A stretch of DNA of 64,000 nucleotides from Todiramphus chloris collaris (GCA_025345505.1 JANVCC010000125.1:1315819-1379818); one strand, 5' to 3'. Counted from the first letter of the stretch, positions 12,201-23,757 are shown. Translations and numbers: made by a program. The notes: generated by a model not told the origin, from the letters alone.

Positions 12201-15200
12201 TGTTCAATGATCTACTTAACAGACAAACAACTATTGCTAGGCATCCAAATGCAACCTTGCCCTCCCGACTACCTCCCTCCAACAGAAAAATACATAACAG
12301 GAGGGTAAAATGTATCCAAAGTTTTGACGGAGGGATTTCTTGTATGAACATCAGACTAATTGCTCTCAGGATTTTAAATGGCATTTCAGTTATTAATCTT
12401 CCTCATATTTTTGCAATTTCTAATGACTCCAAGGAAAGGAAAGGTAATAATAGCAAAAAAGATCACAGGTGCAGCAGGAATTATACTATGATACTAAGTT
12501 ATGTCCACTCACATTGCCCTTCACCTAACTTCCAATATAGAGAATTACATTTTTCTGGTTAATCTATTTTCCAGTGCCATATTGTCTGTTTAAAACCAAT
12601 TTCCAGTTTTGATGCTGTAAAATAGCTACTTTCTTCAGCTCATACAAATAAATGAAATATATGTATGCCGGAGAGCGCTTTGCTGCTCCTCTGGGTTAAA
12701 GAAATATGAATTATTGTGAGAACAAAGCAGCAAAGCAGCAAACCACTTCTTCCCCAGGAGTGATAGCCTGTCATTCCGGGCAAGAAAATAAAAAGGCTTA
12801 TTTTCTCCAACCCATGTTGCCATCATCAACAGCAGTTTTCTGTGCCTCAAATCCCTTTCTTGAAAGAAAAAAAAAACCAACTTAAAATATGGGAAAAAAC
12901 AGTGTGGTATCAAGGGGCCAAGTCTCAATGAGTCTTTGGAGTTTTAATCACAATCTTGAACTCGTTGTATTGAATAAACATTCATCTTGGGTTTTCTGAT
13001 TTCATCCTCCTATTAGCAGCCAGACATCCATGAAATTTAATTCTTACACGGCGCAGAAAATTAGAAAAACAGACAGAACACACGACTAGGGCAGGCACGG
13101 GATTTCATCAGGCCATAAAGAGCGAGTTGTGAAATATTCTCTTCTTCTGCATTTGAATAAATATCACTAAGAAGCAGATGAAGACAGGAGACCTAAGCTA
13201 TTTACAGCTTCTGTCGTAAGGAAAATGTAGTTACGCTTCCATAATGTCCTGATAGCAGAGACAGGAGACGGCAGAGCATCTCCTGAATGTGCATTTCATG
13301 CTTTAGAGCAGCTGAGCAAAACACAGGCTGCTAGGTAATAAAACCAGACCTGGGCCAGGATATAGATCTCACCTGCTCTAGAATCTCACCCTGATCCTGC
13401 AGAGGAGAGTCGCTGGTGGAAGAGTCGCAGTCCTGTTTGCAGGACCCAACTCTCACGGGGTGAACGTGGTTTTGGCTGCTCCAGCACTTTTTACTTTGTG
13501 TTTATATGAAGAACCATGCCATCTGTGTGTCTTCTGACATAAAATCTTGGCAGCAAAGGCATCACACACTGAGTAATAGCCCAGTGAGGCCTGGAATATA
13601 CTGACTGCAGTAAGAGTAATGACGTTGGGTACAATTCTGGTCGCATCAGCATCTACAGGACAGCTTTGTACTCTGAGATTTGAACACCTATTTGGGCATA
13701 TCCAAAAAAAAAAAAGAGAAAATAGAAGCCACTATATCCATCTTCTCACTGTGAGGTTGCATCTGCCATCACTGATAAGGTATCAGCAGCAACACTACGT
13801 GCACTAGAGAGTGCAAAAGGCTATTTTTTTAGCGATCGAGATGCTCACACAACTTTGACGTTGAGCCTCCGAAACATCAAGAGCACTATGATACCATAGG
13901 ACTTCGATTAAAAAGCAGTTTCAGTGTTGTAGAAGTAAAATCACCGCAGGCTAAATAACGTATTTAACATTGTACACCACTCTGGCACAGTGGACTTTGG
14001 TATTAACTCCTTTTTCCAGATATCTCTTCCTTGAGACAGAACTCGCAACAGCTTGTGGGGGAATTGGGGTTTTTTGGTTGTTGTTTTTCAGGATAGAGAA
14101 AGAAGCTTGTTTCTACTTGCATGGTCAAAGTAAGGATATACTAAGCCATAAAATGTGATTCTACTGAAATCAACTCATTGCACATGACCTTATTCATGTC
14201 AGAGAGCAACATCTGTGTCCACAGAAGTGAAAAAGAACTTAAATTCTGCATCTCCTTTATGAAACAATCCAAATTTGGCCAGCAACAAACCTTTCTCCAG
14301 GAAAAAAAAAAGAGCCCCATTCCCATCCAAAACGGCTAATTTTCAAAATTTCTGGATACAAATAACCCTGAAAATTGCAAAAAAAATTGGTTCTCACGAA
14401 TCTGTCAAGCTGAAGGGGTTTGTGGGCTGACAGTGCACAAAGAACATTAATTATCAAACAGAATGGAATATGAACAACATGGTATCTGGAATATTTCTCA
14501 TCACAGTCAGGTGCTCAGCCCGTGAATGTCAGTACAGTGTGACTGAGATCAAGGGGCTTTTTGCCTAATTATCCCATGGGAGGATATTTATCACTATATA
14601 TTCAAAATATCTTGTCCTTTTCTGTTCTTGTATAATAAGCCATTATTTCTGCAGCCAAGGCTTCTGAAAAAGAAAAACCAACAAACCATGATTTCTGTGT
14701 CAGAGGGATAAAAATATCCTTGACACAACACTGGATTTCATTTAGAAAAGCATCAGTAGATTCACAGTTTGAGCTGGAATTTATTATTGATCCTTTCAGC
14801 TCAATGCAAATTTGCAATTGTGCTCTGAAACAAACAATCCGCTTTCCTCGGTCAAGTCCTTACAGCAACATTAAGAAAAAGATGGAAACAGTTCTAAAAT
14901 TCACTGCTGGGCTTTAAAGGATTTTATGGATCCATCATTAGATATATATATAAAAGAAAAGGCAGGAATCTGTCTTGGATACGAACTTGTAAAACACACA
15001 TTTTCTTCCTTTTGGTTTGTATTTCTCTGATAAAATTTGTCAGTTGTGTCCTGACAGCATCAGGCTGTGATGGAAAACCCATTTTAATAAGCCCTAGAGA
15101 GACATCATAACAATATGTAATTAACCCTTGGAACCTGACAAAACAGAGCTTTAAATCTGAAGCAAACTCTTTGGAAGGAAAAATCAACATAATTCAACTT

Positions 15201-17826
15201 CTTTCCCATCTAGATTGCTCGGCCCATAGAATCTTCTGCACTCTATTTTGGTTTCTTTGGGATTTTTTTTTAGGCATAAAGTGCTCAAATTTCTCTAACA
15301 TTTAAAATACAGAAGCACAAAACAGCTTGGGTATTTATAGCCCTACTGTGTAAAAATTAAGGTCAGGAACAAGTCTTCTCACTGTCCTTCTTCCACCCCA
15401 TCCAATGCGTTATCCGAGTTGTTACCAGGAAAGCTCTCTTGGTAGCTGCAGTTCTGTGTAAGGCCCAACTGACCTCATTCTGACTGGGCTGTGCAGCTTT
15501 CTTCCCATTTCCCAGCTGAATGGGACAGGGCAGCTTCAAAACATAATTTTTTTTTATGAGGTCCCTTGAGCGGCCCACTCCCCAAAGCATCTTCTGGACA
15601 TTCTTAAAGCATGTGGTAAAGAGCAAAGTGTACCCAAAACACATCATCTAGGAGTGTTTTCACCCCAAGCTGAAATGCTGGTTGCAAAAGCTGTAAAGGG
15701 AGAGGGTTTGCAGACTAAAAGAAGCACCCTAAAGGATCAAAGTGGAGATACATGGCTTATAGTCAACACTCATGCTCCCACCTTATGCCTTGCCTGGCAG
15801 CTCCTCCTACATTTAAATTCATGGCTTGGGATTTGAGAATTTTAGTTTTAATGTTCTAAGCAGTACTCATCTGTCACTCTCAGCCTTCCACAAGAAGTTT
15901 GCCTGTTGGAGCACAGGCTGAAGAAGATGTGTGTGCTGTGAGTTTCCAACAAACTTATTTAGCAAGAGACCGCTTTCATCAGTATTTTATCTGAACCCCA
16001 TTAGGTGAGGCGAACCTGAGACATCTCCCACCCTTACTCTCCTTGGCTGGTGGGGTAAAAACTTCCCATTGAGGGACAGAGGGACATCAGTAGGCGAGTG
16101 TTCTTAACCTTGAGTGAACTAGTCATTCATCTGTCAGGGACTTCATCTGAAACTCCATCACTTTAGAAGCCAACAAAACTCCTTCCTGGTGCCCTTTATT
16201 TTTAAGCTTTCTAAAATTTGAGTATTTTAAAACCGGAGAGAGTAGGACTTTCCTGGGGAGTATCATTTTTGGCAGCGGGAACCGTTAGCAAGCTGCAGCT
16301 GGAACTTTCAGTCTTTGAACACCTCATTTACGACACGGGTCTTTCTCCGGAATAAGCCTTTTAGTGATGTTACAGCTGTTAAGGTTGTAATTGTACAGAG
16401 CCAGCACATCACAGACTCCCTTTGAAATCACCGGCTATTTCGGAGGTATAAAAGAACATATTGGATTTCAGGGGGAATTCAGTGTGCTGGAAAGCTTGTG
16501 AGGAAGCCTGCTTTTTAACACGCAGGTTTTCAAAGAGGCTGCTTTTACAAGGCTAGTTTGTGAACTGCTGGCTAAGCAGACAGGTGCCGGAGCTGAATTC
16601 AGATATAGCAGGTCTTAAAAATTACAACAACACGGTATAAAAACAAGATGGGTGGAGTATAAGCTCTGAAGAGGAGAAAAAACTGTGTCAATGCTTCAGA
16701 AAATTTGGGGGCTTGGTTAAAAGCATTCGGGGGTAAGTCAGGAGCAAGTGACCTTGTGTGGCCTCTTCAGATTTATTTACGCACAAGGACTGGTATAAAA
16801 CACTGTGTTTCATTACTGTTCCTAATAGTAGGGAGATATATCAGTGGGAAATCTTTGTGGTTCTACAAAATCTATCATCTGGGAACTTGAGCAGTACTTC
16901 ATCTCTATGCTCCCCTGGGAAGTAAACTTACATTATCATCCTTATTCTATAACGAAGTGTAGGCAGCGAAGTGTTTGCCAAGAGCAGATCAGGAGGAAAG
17001 TGCTCAGCAGAGAATGCCACAAACACATTCATTCCTTAATGATCAAACTGAAGGCCTCTCTAGGCCAGCAACGTATTTCTAGAGACCAAGAGTCATCCAG
17101 CCTCCTTAGAGATCCTTCCAAGGCTCTCCAGCAATGCCCTGGAACCCAGGCAGCTCGTCCCCAAGCTGAACAACCCAAGCTACTGCCCTCTTTCATTAGA
17201 GAAATTAGTCTGTTTGTGATGACATTCTCAGAAAGAAAGATATAAACTATTTAAAGAGATAGAAATATTAGTTATTTACAGTGCGTACTCGCTGTTGATG
17301 GCACGCAACACCGTGGCATAACACATGACTGAGCTTGTTCACTATTAATTTCCTACCACTTCTGGCCTCTTATTTGCCTTTCTTTGCTCAGTTGTGACCT
17401 GCTTGTGAGAATTTTTCACTCTTTCCAATGTCTGTTCGTGCTCTAAGCAACTACTTTAGAGCCTTAGTTTCGTTTAACTATTGAAGGATTTGAGGATTTT
17501 CTCCCTGGAGTATTTTTCCTCATCGACTGACAAAGAAATTCTGCTTCTACAGAAAAGTTCACCTGGGCTTGACTTGACTTGCAGGTTGCATGTTAAACAC
17601 AGCTTGTGTTTTGATGGTTAGCATGTCAAACCAAACATCAGCAGAACGGAAAAGCCTTCTCTTTTATACCACAAGATGCCAGAGAAGAAGTTCCCAGCTG
17701 TATATTGGCTTATCAGGCAGAGGATGACACTACAGTGGTAACACAATAATAATAACAAAGCATAATCATCTTTTTTGAAGCTAAAGGGAAGTACCATCTA
17801 AGAGCCATTTAGTGACCCATCCTAAA
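9289..17826. other. 8.5 kb gene-free unique sequence
   Basis: The longest stretch here without a recognisable repeat. No exon, RNA gene or mobile element is identified. A 24-base minus-strand segment ending at a CAG/GTGAGA donor (near 13375) has a good acceptor upstream, but this is within chance. 13820-13960 has several CpGs in otherwise AT-rich DNA. TATA-like strings (for example 16446) have no supporting promoter context. Confidence 0.5.
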
Positions 17827-18050
17827 ATCATAGCATCATAGAATTGTCAGGGTTGGAAGAGACCTGAAAGATCATCTCTTTCCAACCCCCCTGCCATGGG
17901 CAGGGACTCCTCCCACTAGAGCAGGTTGCTCACAGCCCCATCCAGCCTGGCCTTAAACACTTCCAAGGATGGGGCTCCCACCACCTCTCTGGGCAACCTG
18001 TGCCAGTGTCTCACCACCCTCATGGGGAAGAACTTCTTCCTAATGTCTAA
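17827..18050 (-). mobile_element. CR1 LINE 3' end, antisense
   Basis: An antisense CR1 3' end. The left edge carries the short terminal repeat (ATCATAGCATCATAGAAT), followed by the characteristic untranslated region (CCCTGCCATGGGCAGGGACTCC, GCAGGTTGCTCACAGCCCC, GGGCAACCTGTGCCAGTGTC). It stops near TAATGTCTAA. It belongs to the same subfamily as the sense copies at about 22.2, 29.9 and 33.2 kb. The minus-strand open frame over 17916-18143 is repeat-derived. Confidence 0.94.
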
Positions 18051-19697
18051 ACTCTCAATGTCAGCACGTGGGTCAGTTAATCCAGGGTTGGAGAAAATCC
18101 CCAGGCAACAAAAAAAAAAAAGAATAAAAAAGGAAAGGAACAACTAAAAGGAGAGGAGAAGAATAACAGACAACAGTAGAGGCACAGCTGTGAGTACACA
18201 AGCACACATAAGGACATGCATCTCCTCGCAGCTCACAGACCTAAACAACTTCACCTCTCACCTTATTTGAGCCAATAAAAGCCAAATCTGATCCGAGAAG
18301 CATTCTGCAGTAGGAGTCTAAAAAATGATAATTGAAAGTTTATTACTTAACGCTTGGCAAAGCTATTTCCCACGGCAATTTGATAAATACCTTGACTTTT
18401 CTGCCCGTCATAACCTCAGACGTTTATTGCCTCATTTGCTGTAACAAACGTTCGCTTACCTTCCAACTACCCAGCCTGTATTTAACCAACTGTAAAGCAA
18501 GAACATTGCCACAGTAGAAAAAAAAAGCCAAGGGAGGAGTCAGGATGTTCAGGTGTTGGGAGAAACAGCTTTCCAGAGAACTGCACCTACCTCACACAGG
18601 AAAAAACGCTTAATTTCAGCAGAACCCCTGTTTCAACCCGGTCCTCACTCCTGATGAAGTCTCTTCTCCCTTTTTCCCAGCTACGGGGAGAGCAGAGACC
18701 CACGTTTCCACAAAGTACCATGAGGCAACCAGAAGAAACCATCATGGTTCATCACTCAGACTGCTGAAATGAAGTATTTATTGCTTTATTTACAGCAAGC
18801 CAGTTCTTACTTAGGCCAGGTGATCTTAAGCAACAGAGCTTTACAATCAAAAAATAATTAGGGGGAGGGAAAAAAAGTGGGATTTCTACAGCCAAAAGAG
18901 AACTCTTGTAGGAACTCACTACGTGCCCAACCTTTGACATCAGTCCTGTTGTTCTCAGTGCCTCCTTGGGTGCTTAGGTACTTCCACCAGCTGAGGAAAG
19001 ATCAAAGAACCCAAACAGACTGATGGATTATGATGGCCTACTGAGCCAGTACTAGAAGTTTATTCTCGGGTTTGCATTTCTCTGATATTATTCTAATTAG
19101 CTGTATTATGATAGTGGTGCCTGGAGGCTCAATTATTTCATTTCGCCAGGGATGGCTGCTGTATTAATTTTTAAACCCTTTAAATATTTACTGAAGTCGT
19201 TAAGAACCTGTGATGAGATGCCAAGACATGCCAAGACCCTTCTCACCAACAGAAAGGATTCAAGTGTTTTTAGCAAAGTCTTGCTCTAATCAGGGGCTTT
19301 GTCTAGGTGGCTTATAGAAGCCAGCTCAAAACAGTCTCTGATCATGACTTATAATCATGACTTATAAATCATGACTTATTTTGGGGGACCTTCAGTGGAA
19401 TTACAACACATGACCCATGTGGTCAGCCCTTCCTGCAGCCCAAAACTTCTCAATATATTTAAAGATGCGAGCAGAGAAATCAACAGATATAAGCACGAGG
19501 CTGAATAGGAACCCTGAGCTATCCTCCCCCTGACCACACAGTTGATAGATGAGATCAACCCAAAGCAGTATCAGGCCATTCTTCAGAGAGAGAGGTTGGA
19601 TTTTGAATCAGAACCAGTGCTGAATTTTAAGTTTCCTATGGCAGACTTTCAGCAGAACAATCTCAGGAGAGGTTTTTATCCCCCTCCCCCCCCCCCC
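18051..19697. other. Gene-free sequence up to the assembly gap
   Basis: No gene is identified. It contains an A-run at about 18109-18120, a 30-bp minus-strand segment with strong splice signals at both ends (18460-18489), an AT-rich block at 19070-19200 that looks like conserved noncoding DNA, and a short tandem repeat at 19340-19380. It ends in a C-run (19686-19697) at the gap. Confidence 0.5.
19340..19380. repeat. Short tandem repeat, three copies of ATCATGACTTAT
   Basis: ATCATGACTTAT occurs three times in succession, spaced by one to three A/T bases. Copies are identical over the 12-base core, which suggests recent slippage. No associated gene. Confidence 0.85.
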
Positions 19698-19797
19698 NNN
19701 NNNNNNNNNNNNNNNNNNNNNNNNNNNNNNNNNNNNNNNNNNNNNNNNNNNNNNNNNNNNNNNNNNNNNNNNNNNNNNNNNNNNNNNNNNNNNNNNN
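19698..19797. other. Assembly gap (100 N)
   Basis: Exactly 100 N's, a conventional placeholder length that usually means unknown size. The left flank is a run of 12 C's and the right flank is one C followed by about 15 T's, so homopolymer or GC-rich dropout probably caused the break. The open frames that run through the N's are artefacts. Confidence 0.98.
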
Positions 19798-20080
19798 CTT
19801 TTTTTTTTTTTTTGAGAGGTACAGAATACTTTCTTCTTTTCACTCCAAATCAACAACAACATCTAATACTTCTTTTTTTTAAAACATGACTGTTGAACAT
19901 TTTTTTAAAAAACATGACAAACATTGCTGATGTGTTTCAGTTCTGTTGTTTATTTCCCTCCCCCTAAGAACACAGTTTTATCACAATCAATACCTTCTTG
20001 TAAAGCTGCCACCTTTTTTTTTTGATAAGAGCAGCATTTTCCCCTTCCTCACCTAGAGGGAGGGGAGGAAAAAAGGCAGA

Positions 20081-20136
20081 TCACAGAATACCAGGGGTTG
20101 GAAAGGACCTCTGAAGATGGAGTCCAACCCCCAAGA
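20081..20136 (-). mobile_element. CR1 LINE 3' tail, short antisense fragment
   Basis: Matches the antisense CR1 3' terminus (CACAGAATACCAGGGGTTGG, then GGACCT and GTCCAACCCCC) and stops after about 55 bp, where the LTR-like block begins. It may have been cut short by insertion of the LTR. Confidence 0.75.
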
Positions 20137-20141
20137 TGCAA

Positions 20142-20443
20142 ATCTTGTGGGTTGAGATAAGGACAGGGAGAGATCACTCACCAATTACCGTCACAAGCAA
20201 AACGGACTCAACGTGGGAAAATTAGCTTAATTTATTACCAACCAAAACAGAGTAGAGTAATGAAAAAATAAAAGCTAAATCTTAAATCTCTTTCCTTTAC
20301 CCCTCCCTTCTTTCCAGGCTCAACTTTACTCTTGGTTTTCTCTACCTCCTCCCCCCGAGCAGTGCAGGGGGATGGGGGCTGTGGTCATCCCATCACACAT
20401 TGTCCCTGCCACTCCTTCCTCCTCAGGGGGAAAGACTTCTCAC
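20142..20443 (-). mobile_element. Endogenous-retrovirus LTR, antisense, left part
   Basis: Phrases such as GGGTTGAGATAAGGACAGGG, GATCACTCACCAATTACCGTC and TTCTCTACCTCCTCCCCCCG follow the order I know from a common avian LTR in antisense orientation. TTTATT at 20231-20236 is AATAAA on the minus strand, the expected polyadenylation signal. The element continues after a 532-bp insertion at 20976. No viral genes are seen. Family name not assigned; a repeat-library search would confirm it. Confidence 0.55.
20439..20443. repeat. Candidate target-site duplication CTCAC (left copy)
   Basis: CTCAC here is repeated at 20976-20980. Joining the two sides with a single copy restores the uninterrupted LTR order (ACTTCTCAC followed by ACTTTCCC and TGCTCCAGCG). 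That is what insertion of a mobile element with 5-bp duplication would leave. Confidence 0.5.
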
Positions 20444-20975
20444 CACGCAAGAGGCAACCAATAAATTGTTTTTTGTTTAGCTTAGTACAAACATAAGATA
20501 GGATGAGCTAACCTTGATGATTTAGAGTATGCTGTAAGCCTGTGCGTTGAAACTAGATAAGGAGATGGTCTTGCTTAATTTACAGCTTCTCTGAGAAAAT
20601 AAAGTAGTTCGGGAACTGTTTTATTTTCCTCAAGCTACCAACTACTGCACGTAGGTAACAGGGAGATGAGTAGAACAAGCTGACCTTGCAGTCTGGAGAG
20701 GTGCCAAGGAGCAGCAAATCTGAAAGGTGAATCACGGGTGAAGTGAGAAAGACGAAGAAGGATGAAGTAAGACGACCACCAGACCTCCAACAAACACCAG
20801 GAGACATCGTGACATGTGTGCAAAGGATGTTTACAGCTATTTAAGAGTTACCTGAATATGTAAAGAATTTCACTGTGAGCCCAATGCTAGAATAAAGAAT
20901 GCCTGCTTTCTAAAACAAAAGCTCCAAATGGAGTCCTAGGAAGTTTTTTTTTGATCTGCCAGCTTTACAGTAACA
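20444..20975 (+). mobile_element. Nested 532-bp insertion, probable solo LTR
   Basis: This segment interrupts the antisense LTR and is flanked by CTCAC on both sides. Its right end is ...CAGTAACA, ending in CA as LTRs do, and an AATAAA hexamer at 20891-20896 lies 80 bp before that end, which fits a plus-strand LTR with its R/U5 at the right. The left end is CACGCAAG and not TG, so the terminus may be mutated or the boundary a few bases off. There is no coding capacity. A non-LTR or DNA-transposon origin is not excluded. Confidence 0.45.
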
Positions 20976-21322
20976 CTCACACTTTCCCTCTGCTCCAGCG
21001 TGGGATGCCTCCCATGGGAGATAGTCCTCCATGAACTTCTCCAACGTGAGTTCTTCCCGGGAGCTACAGTTCTTCACAAACTGTTCCAGGGTAGGTCCCT
21101 TCCACAGAGCGTAGTCCTTCAGAAAAGACTGCTCCAGACTGGGTCTTCCACAGGGTTACAAATCCTGACAGCAAACCAGCTCCAGCATGGGCTTCTCTCT
21201 CCATGGGTTCACAGGTACTGCCAGGAGCCTGCTCCAGCATGGGCTTCCTACAGGCTCACAGACTCCTTTGGGAATCTACCTACTCCAGCATGGGGTCCTC
21301 CAGAGGCTCTAGGTGAAGACTG
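20976..21322 (-). mobile_element. Endogenous-retrovirus LTR, antisense, right part with periodic motif
   Basis: Continuation of the LTR broken at 20443. It contains about six copies of a motif close to TGCTCCAGCATGGG, spaced roughly 45-60 bp apart, so it is a degenerate minisatellite inside the LTR. I recognise this periodic block from bird LTRs in antisense orientation. It stops near 21322, short of the full element. The plus-strand open frame over 21000-21389 is a translation of this repeat and not a gene. Confidence 0.55.
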
Positions 21323-21734
21323 CTACAGGAAAACTCAACCTCCTCAAGCTAATTTATTGGGCTTTCTTGGCCCACAGATGAGTAATTAAGTAGGTCTGTT
21401 AGGGCTGAGTTCAACAGCTGAAGTGATTCTTCATGGTGCTAAGCTGTGTGTTACCCTGATTGATATGGGCAAAGCCAAGGACCTGCACCTGATGCTAGAA
21501 GCTATGGGTCAGGTACAATTTCAGCCTAACAAAGGGGACACTCAGAGCACCCAGGATTTGTGCAAAAGGCAGGTTAAATCCTTGATATCAAAGTTCTGTC
21601 CTCTTTTTCTGCAATAAGGACCTTCATTAGAACAACATTCTCTGTCCACTGAGAAATCTAGGTAAATAACCAAGGATCACCTTAGATACAAGACAGACCT
21701 GATTACATTGGCCAAAATATTTGGCCAAGATGAC
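21323..21734. other. Gene-free unique sequence
   Basis: No gene, RNA or repeat is recognised between the LTR remnant and the next CR1 copy. Confidence 0.5.
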
Positions 21735-21905
21735 AGTGGGCATGAGTTGCAACGAAGGAAAATATGGTCAGAAGTAATGGAAATATATTTCACTCTGCAG
21801 ATAGTTGCACACTGGGAACTTGCCCAGAAAGGTGATGGAATCTCCATCCCTGGAGATACTGAAACTCAATGGGACAAGGCCCTGTGCAGCCTGTTATACC
21901 TTCAG
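21735..21905 (+). mobile_element. Old CR1 LINE fragment, sense
   Basis: A diverged CR1 3' region. GTGGGCATGAGTTGCAACGA is followed by an untranslated-region segment (CTTGCCCAGAAAGGTGATGG, CTCCATCCCTGGAGATACTG, GCAGCCTGTTATACC). It is older than its neighbour to the right and lacks the terminal GGTTGGA tail. Confidence 0.72.
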
Positions 21906-21929
21906 AGTACTTGGGTATTCCTTCAGTGC

Positions 21930-22464
21930 TGTGGGCAAGGGCTGTACCAGATCATGGTGGAGCGTGTCCAGAGAAGGGCCACCAGGATGATCAGAGGGCT
22001 GGAGCACCTCTCCTATGAGGACAGACTGAGAGAGTTGGGGTTGCTCAGTCTGGAGAAGAGAAGGCTCCAGGGAGACCTTCTTGTGACCTTCCAGCATCTG
22101 CAGGGGGTACAAGAAAGCTGGGGAGGGGCTTTTTAAGCTGTCAGGCAGTGACAGGACTGGAGGGAATGGATTAAAACTAGAGATAGGTTGATTCAGGTTG
22201 GACATTCTTCCCCATGAGGCTGGTGAGACCCTGGCACAGGTTGCCCAGAGAGGTGGTGGAAGCCCCATCCCTGGAAGGATTTAAAGCCAGGCTGGATGGG
22301 GCTGTGAGCAACCTGCTCTAGTGGGAGGGGTCCCTGCCCATGGCAGGGGAGTTGGAACCAGATGATCTTTCAGGTCTCTTCCAACCCTGACAATTCTATG
22401 ATTCTGGAAGGAGATGATCTTTAAGGTCTCTTCCAACCCTGACAATTCTATGATTCTATGATCT
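21930..22464 (+). mobile_element. CR1 LINE with duplicated 3' tail, sense
   Basis: A sense CR1 copy holding the end of ORF2 (motifs [38 protein letters not shown]) and the full 3' untranslated region (ACAGGTTGCCCAGAGAGGTG, GGCTGGATGGGGCTGTGAGC, TCCCTGCCCATGGCAGGGG). The last 52 bp are tandemly duplicated (22353-22404 and 22405-22456), with only a few substitutions between copies. Certain similarity starts at about 21963; the first bases are less sure. Confidence 0.93.
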
Positions 22465-23595
22465 TGAGAGTTCCCTTCTGATCCAAATTAATCTTTAATT
22501 CTACGATCAGGTTTTGCAATCCTCTGCAGCCGTGCCATGCTGACAACCAGATCAGTCTAATCATGATGCCTCTTCAAAGTGCCTGTAAATCTACCGCATA
22601 AAGATGATCCTTTCCCAAGAGGCACAGCTAAATCAGGGCATTTAAGACTATGCATCTGCATTGTTACAACGGGAGGGGTAAAAGGGAAGAGGGTACCGTG
22701 AGTGCCGTATTTGCTGGCATATGTAGAGAAATGTCATCGACTGTAGAGAAACTCATCAACCGTAGATAAAGTAATCAATGGAGCTTTTGTGGCCCTGTCT
22801 CCAGGAATAAGAGTGTTTCAGAGCAAAAATTCTGTACATAACCCAGCAGTCATCACTGTAAGAAAAAAAAAATCTTCGAGTGTTACACAAAGGCTATCAG
22901 GTCCACCTCCTTGATGTCCTCCAGGACTCTGCAACATCGAGATTACAACCTGAGAACAATCAAGCAAACAAGACAGGCTGTAGGTCCTATCTGGAGGGAA
23001 GTAGGTGGAAGCTCTGCAGCGCTTTAAGCTTTCATAGCAGGCCTCTGGTAAACACCTACACAGAGCTGCTCATGACTATGAGACTCACAGCTTGTACCGA
23101 CCCACCCGAATCTCTGCTTCTCAATCCTGCAAGCCTGGATGCAGAAACACAAACACTGTGCTCATGGGGAGAGCAGAGGGAAGAGAGGAGGGGAGCCCAG
23201 GATGGAGGTGAGCACTGTAGGCTGGTGGCACAACAAGAACAAGTGGTCTTTGGCCGGGCAGGTCCAGGGGTCAAGATATAAAGGAGGCCACAGTCCCCTT
23301 GTCATTCCTTGCCTCATGTTGCCCATGTCAACCACATGACAAAGTTAGGTGTAAAAGCAAGAGGGGGAGAAATGAGACTGAAAAACCCAAGGCATGGGTG
23401 GGAAACAGACTAAAGAAAACGACTGCCAGGGTTGCAAACTCAAATGCATATCTGTGCTCGTACACTGCAGCAGAACGTGGAGCAATTAAGAGTCAGACAA
23501 GGTCATCCCTACCTGAAAAGCTCCTCTGTAGCATTACGTCACCTTTTGCGTGTACATTTTGAGCCTAATTTAAAGAATACTGAGAGGAGGTAAAA
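22465..23595. other. Gene-free unique sequence
   Basis: No gene or repeat is recognised. The plus-strand open frame at 22880-23281 (133 codons) shows no domain and overlaps opposing frames. Confidence 0.5.
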
Positions 23596-23719
23596 CTGAA
23601 ACACTTAAAACCCGCCTGGATCTGTTCCTGTGTGACCTGCTCCAGCTGACCCTGCTCTGGCAGGGGGATTGGACTCATCTTTCAAGGTCTCTTCCAACCC
23701 TGAACATGCTGTGACTCTG
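23596..23719 (+). mobile_element. CR1 LINE 3' end, short sense fragment
   Basis: Starts inside the untranslated region (AAAACCCGCCTGGATCTGTT) and runs through GACCTGCTCCAGCTGACCCT and CAGGGGGATTGGACTC to a degenerate tail (CTGTGACTCTGA). Strongly 5'-truncated, as is usual for CR1. Confidence 0.9.
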
Positions 23720-23757
23720 AAAATACTGACTAGTGGCTGCCATTGACATACTCAGCA

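Noticed and set aside
16440-16460. TATAAAAG string as a core promoter (also at 6425, 31341 and 41651)
   Set aside because: TATA-like strings are common in AT-rich DNA, and there is no CpG island, start-site element or downstream gene here.
19542-19889. Open frames on both strands crossing the N block
   Set aside because: They exist only because N's are read as unknown residues; the flanks are homopolymers.
21000-21389. 129-codon plus-strand frame with repeated leucine and glutamine motifs
   Set aside because: It is a translation of the periodic block of an antisense LTR, opposite to the element's own direction.
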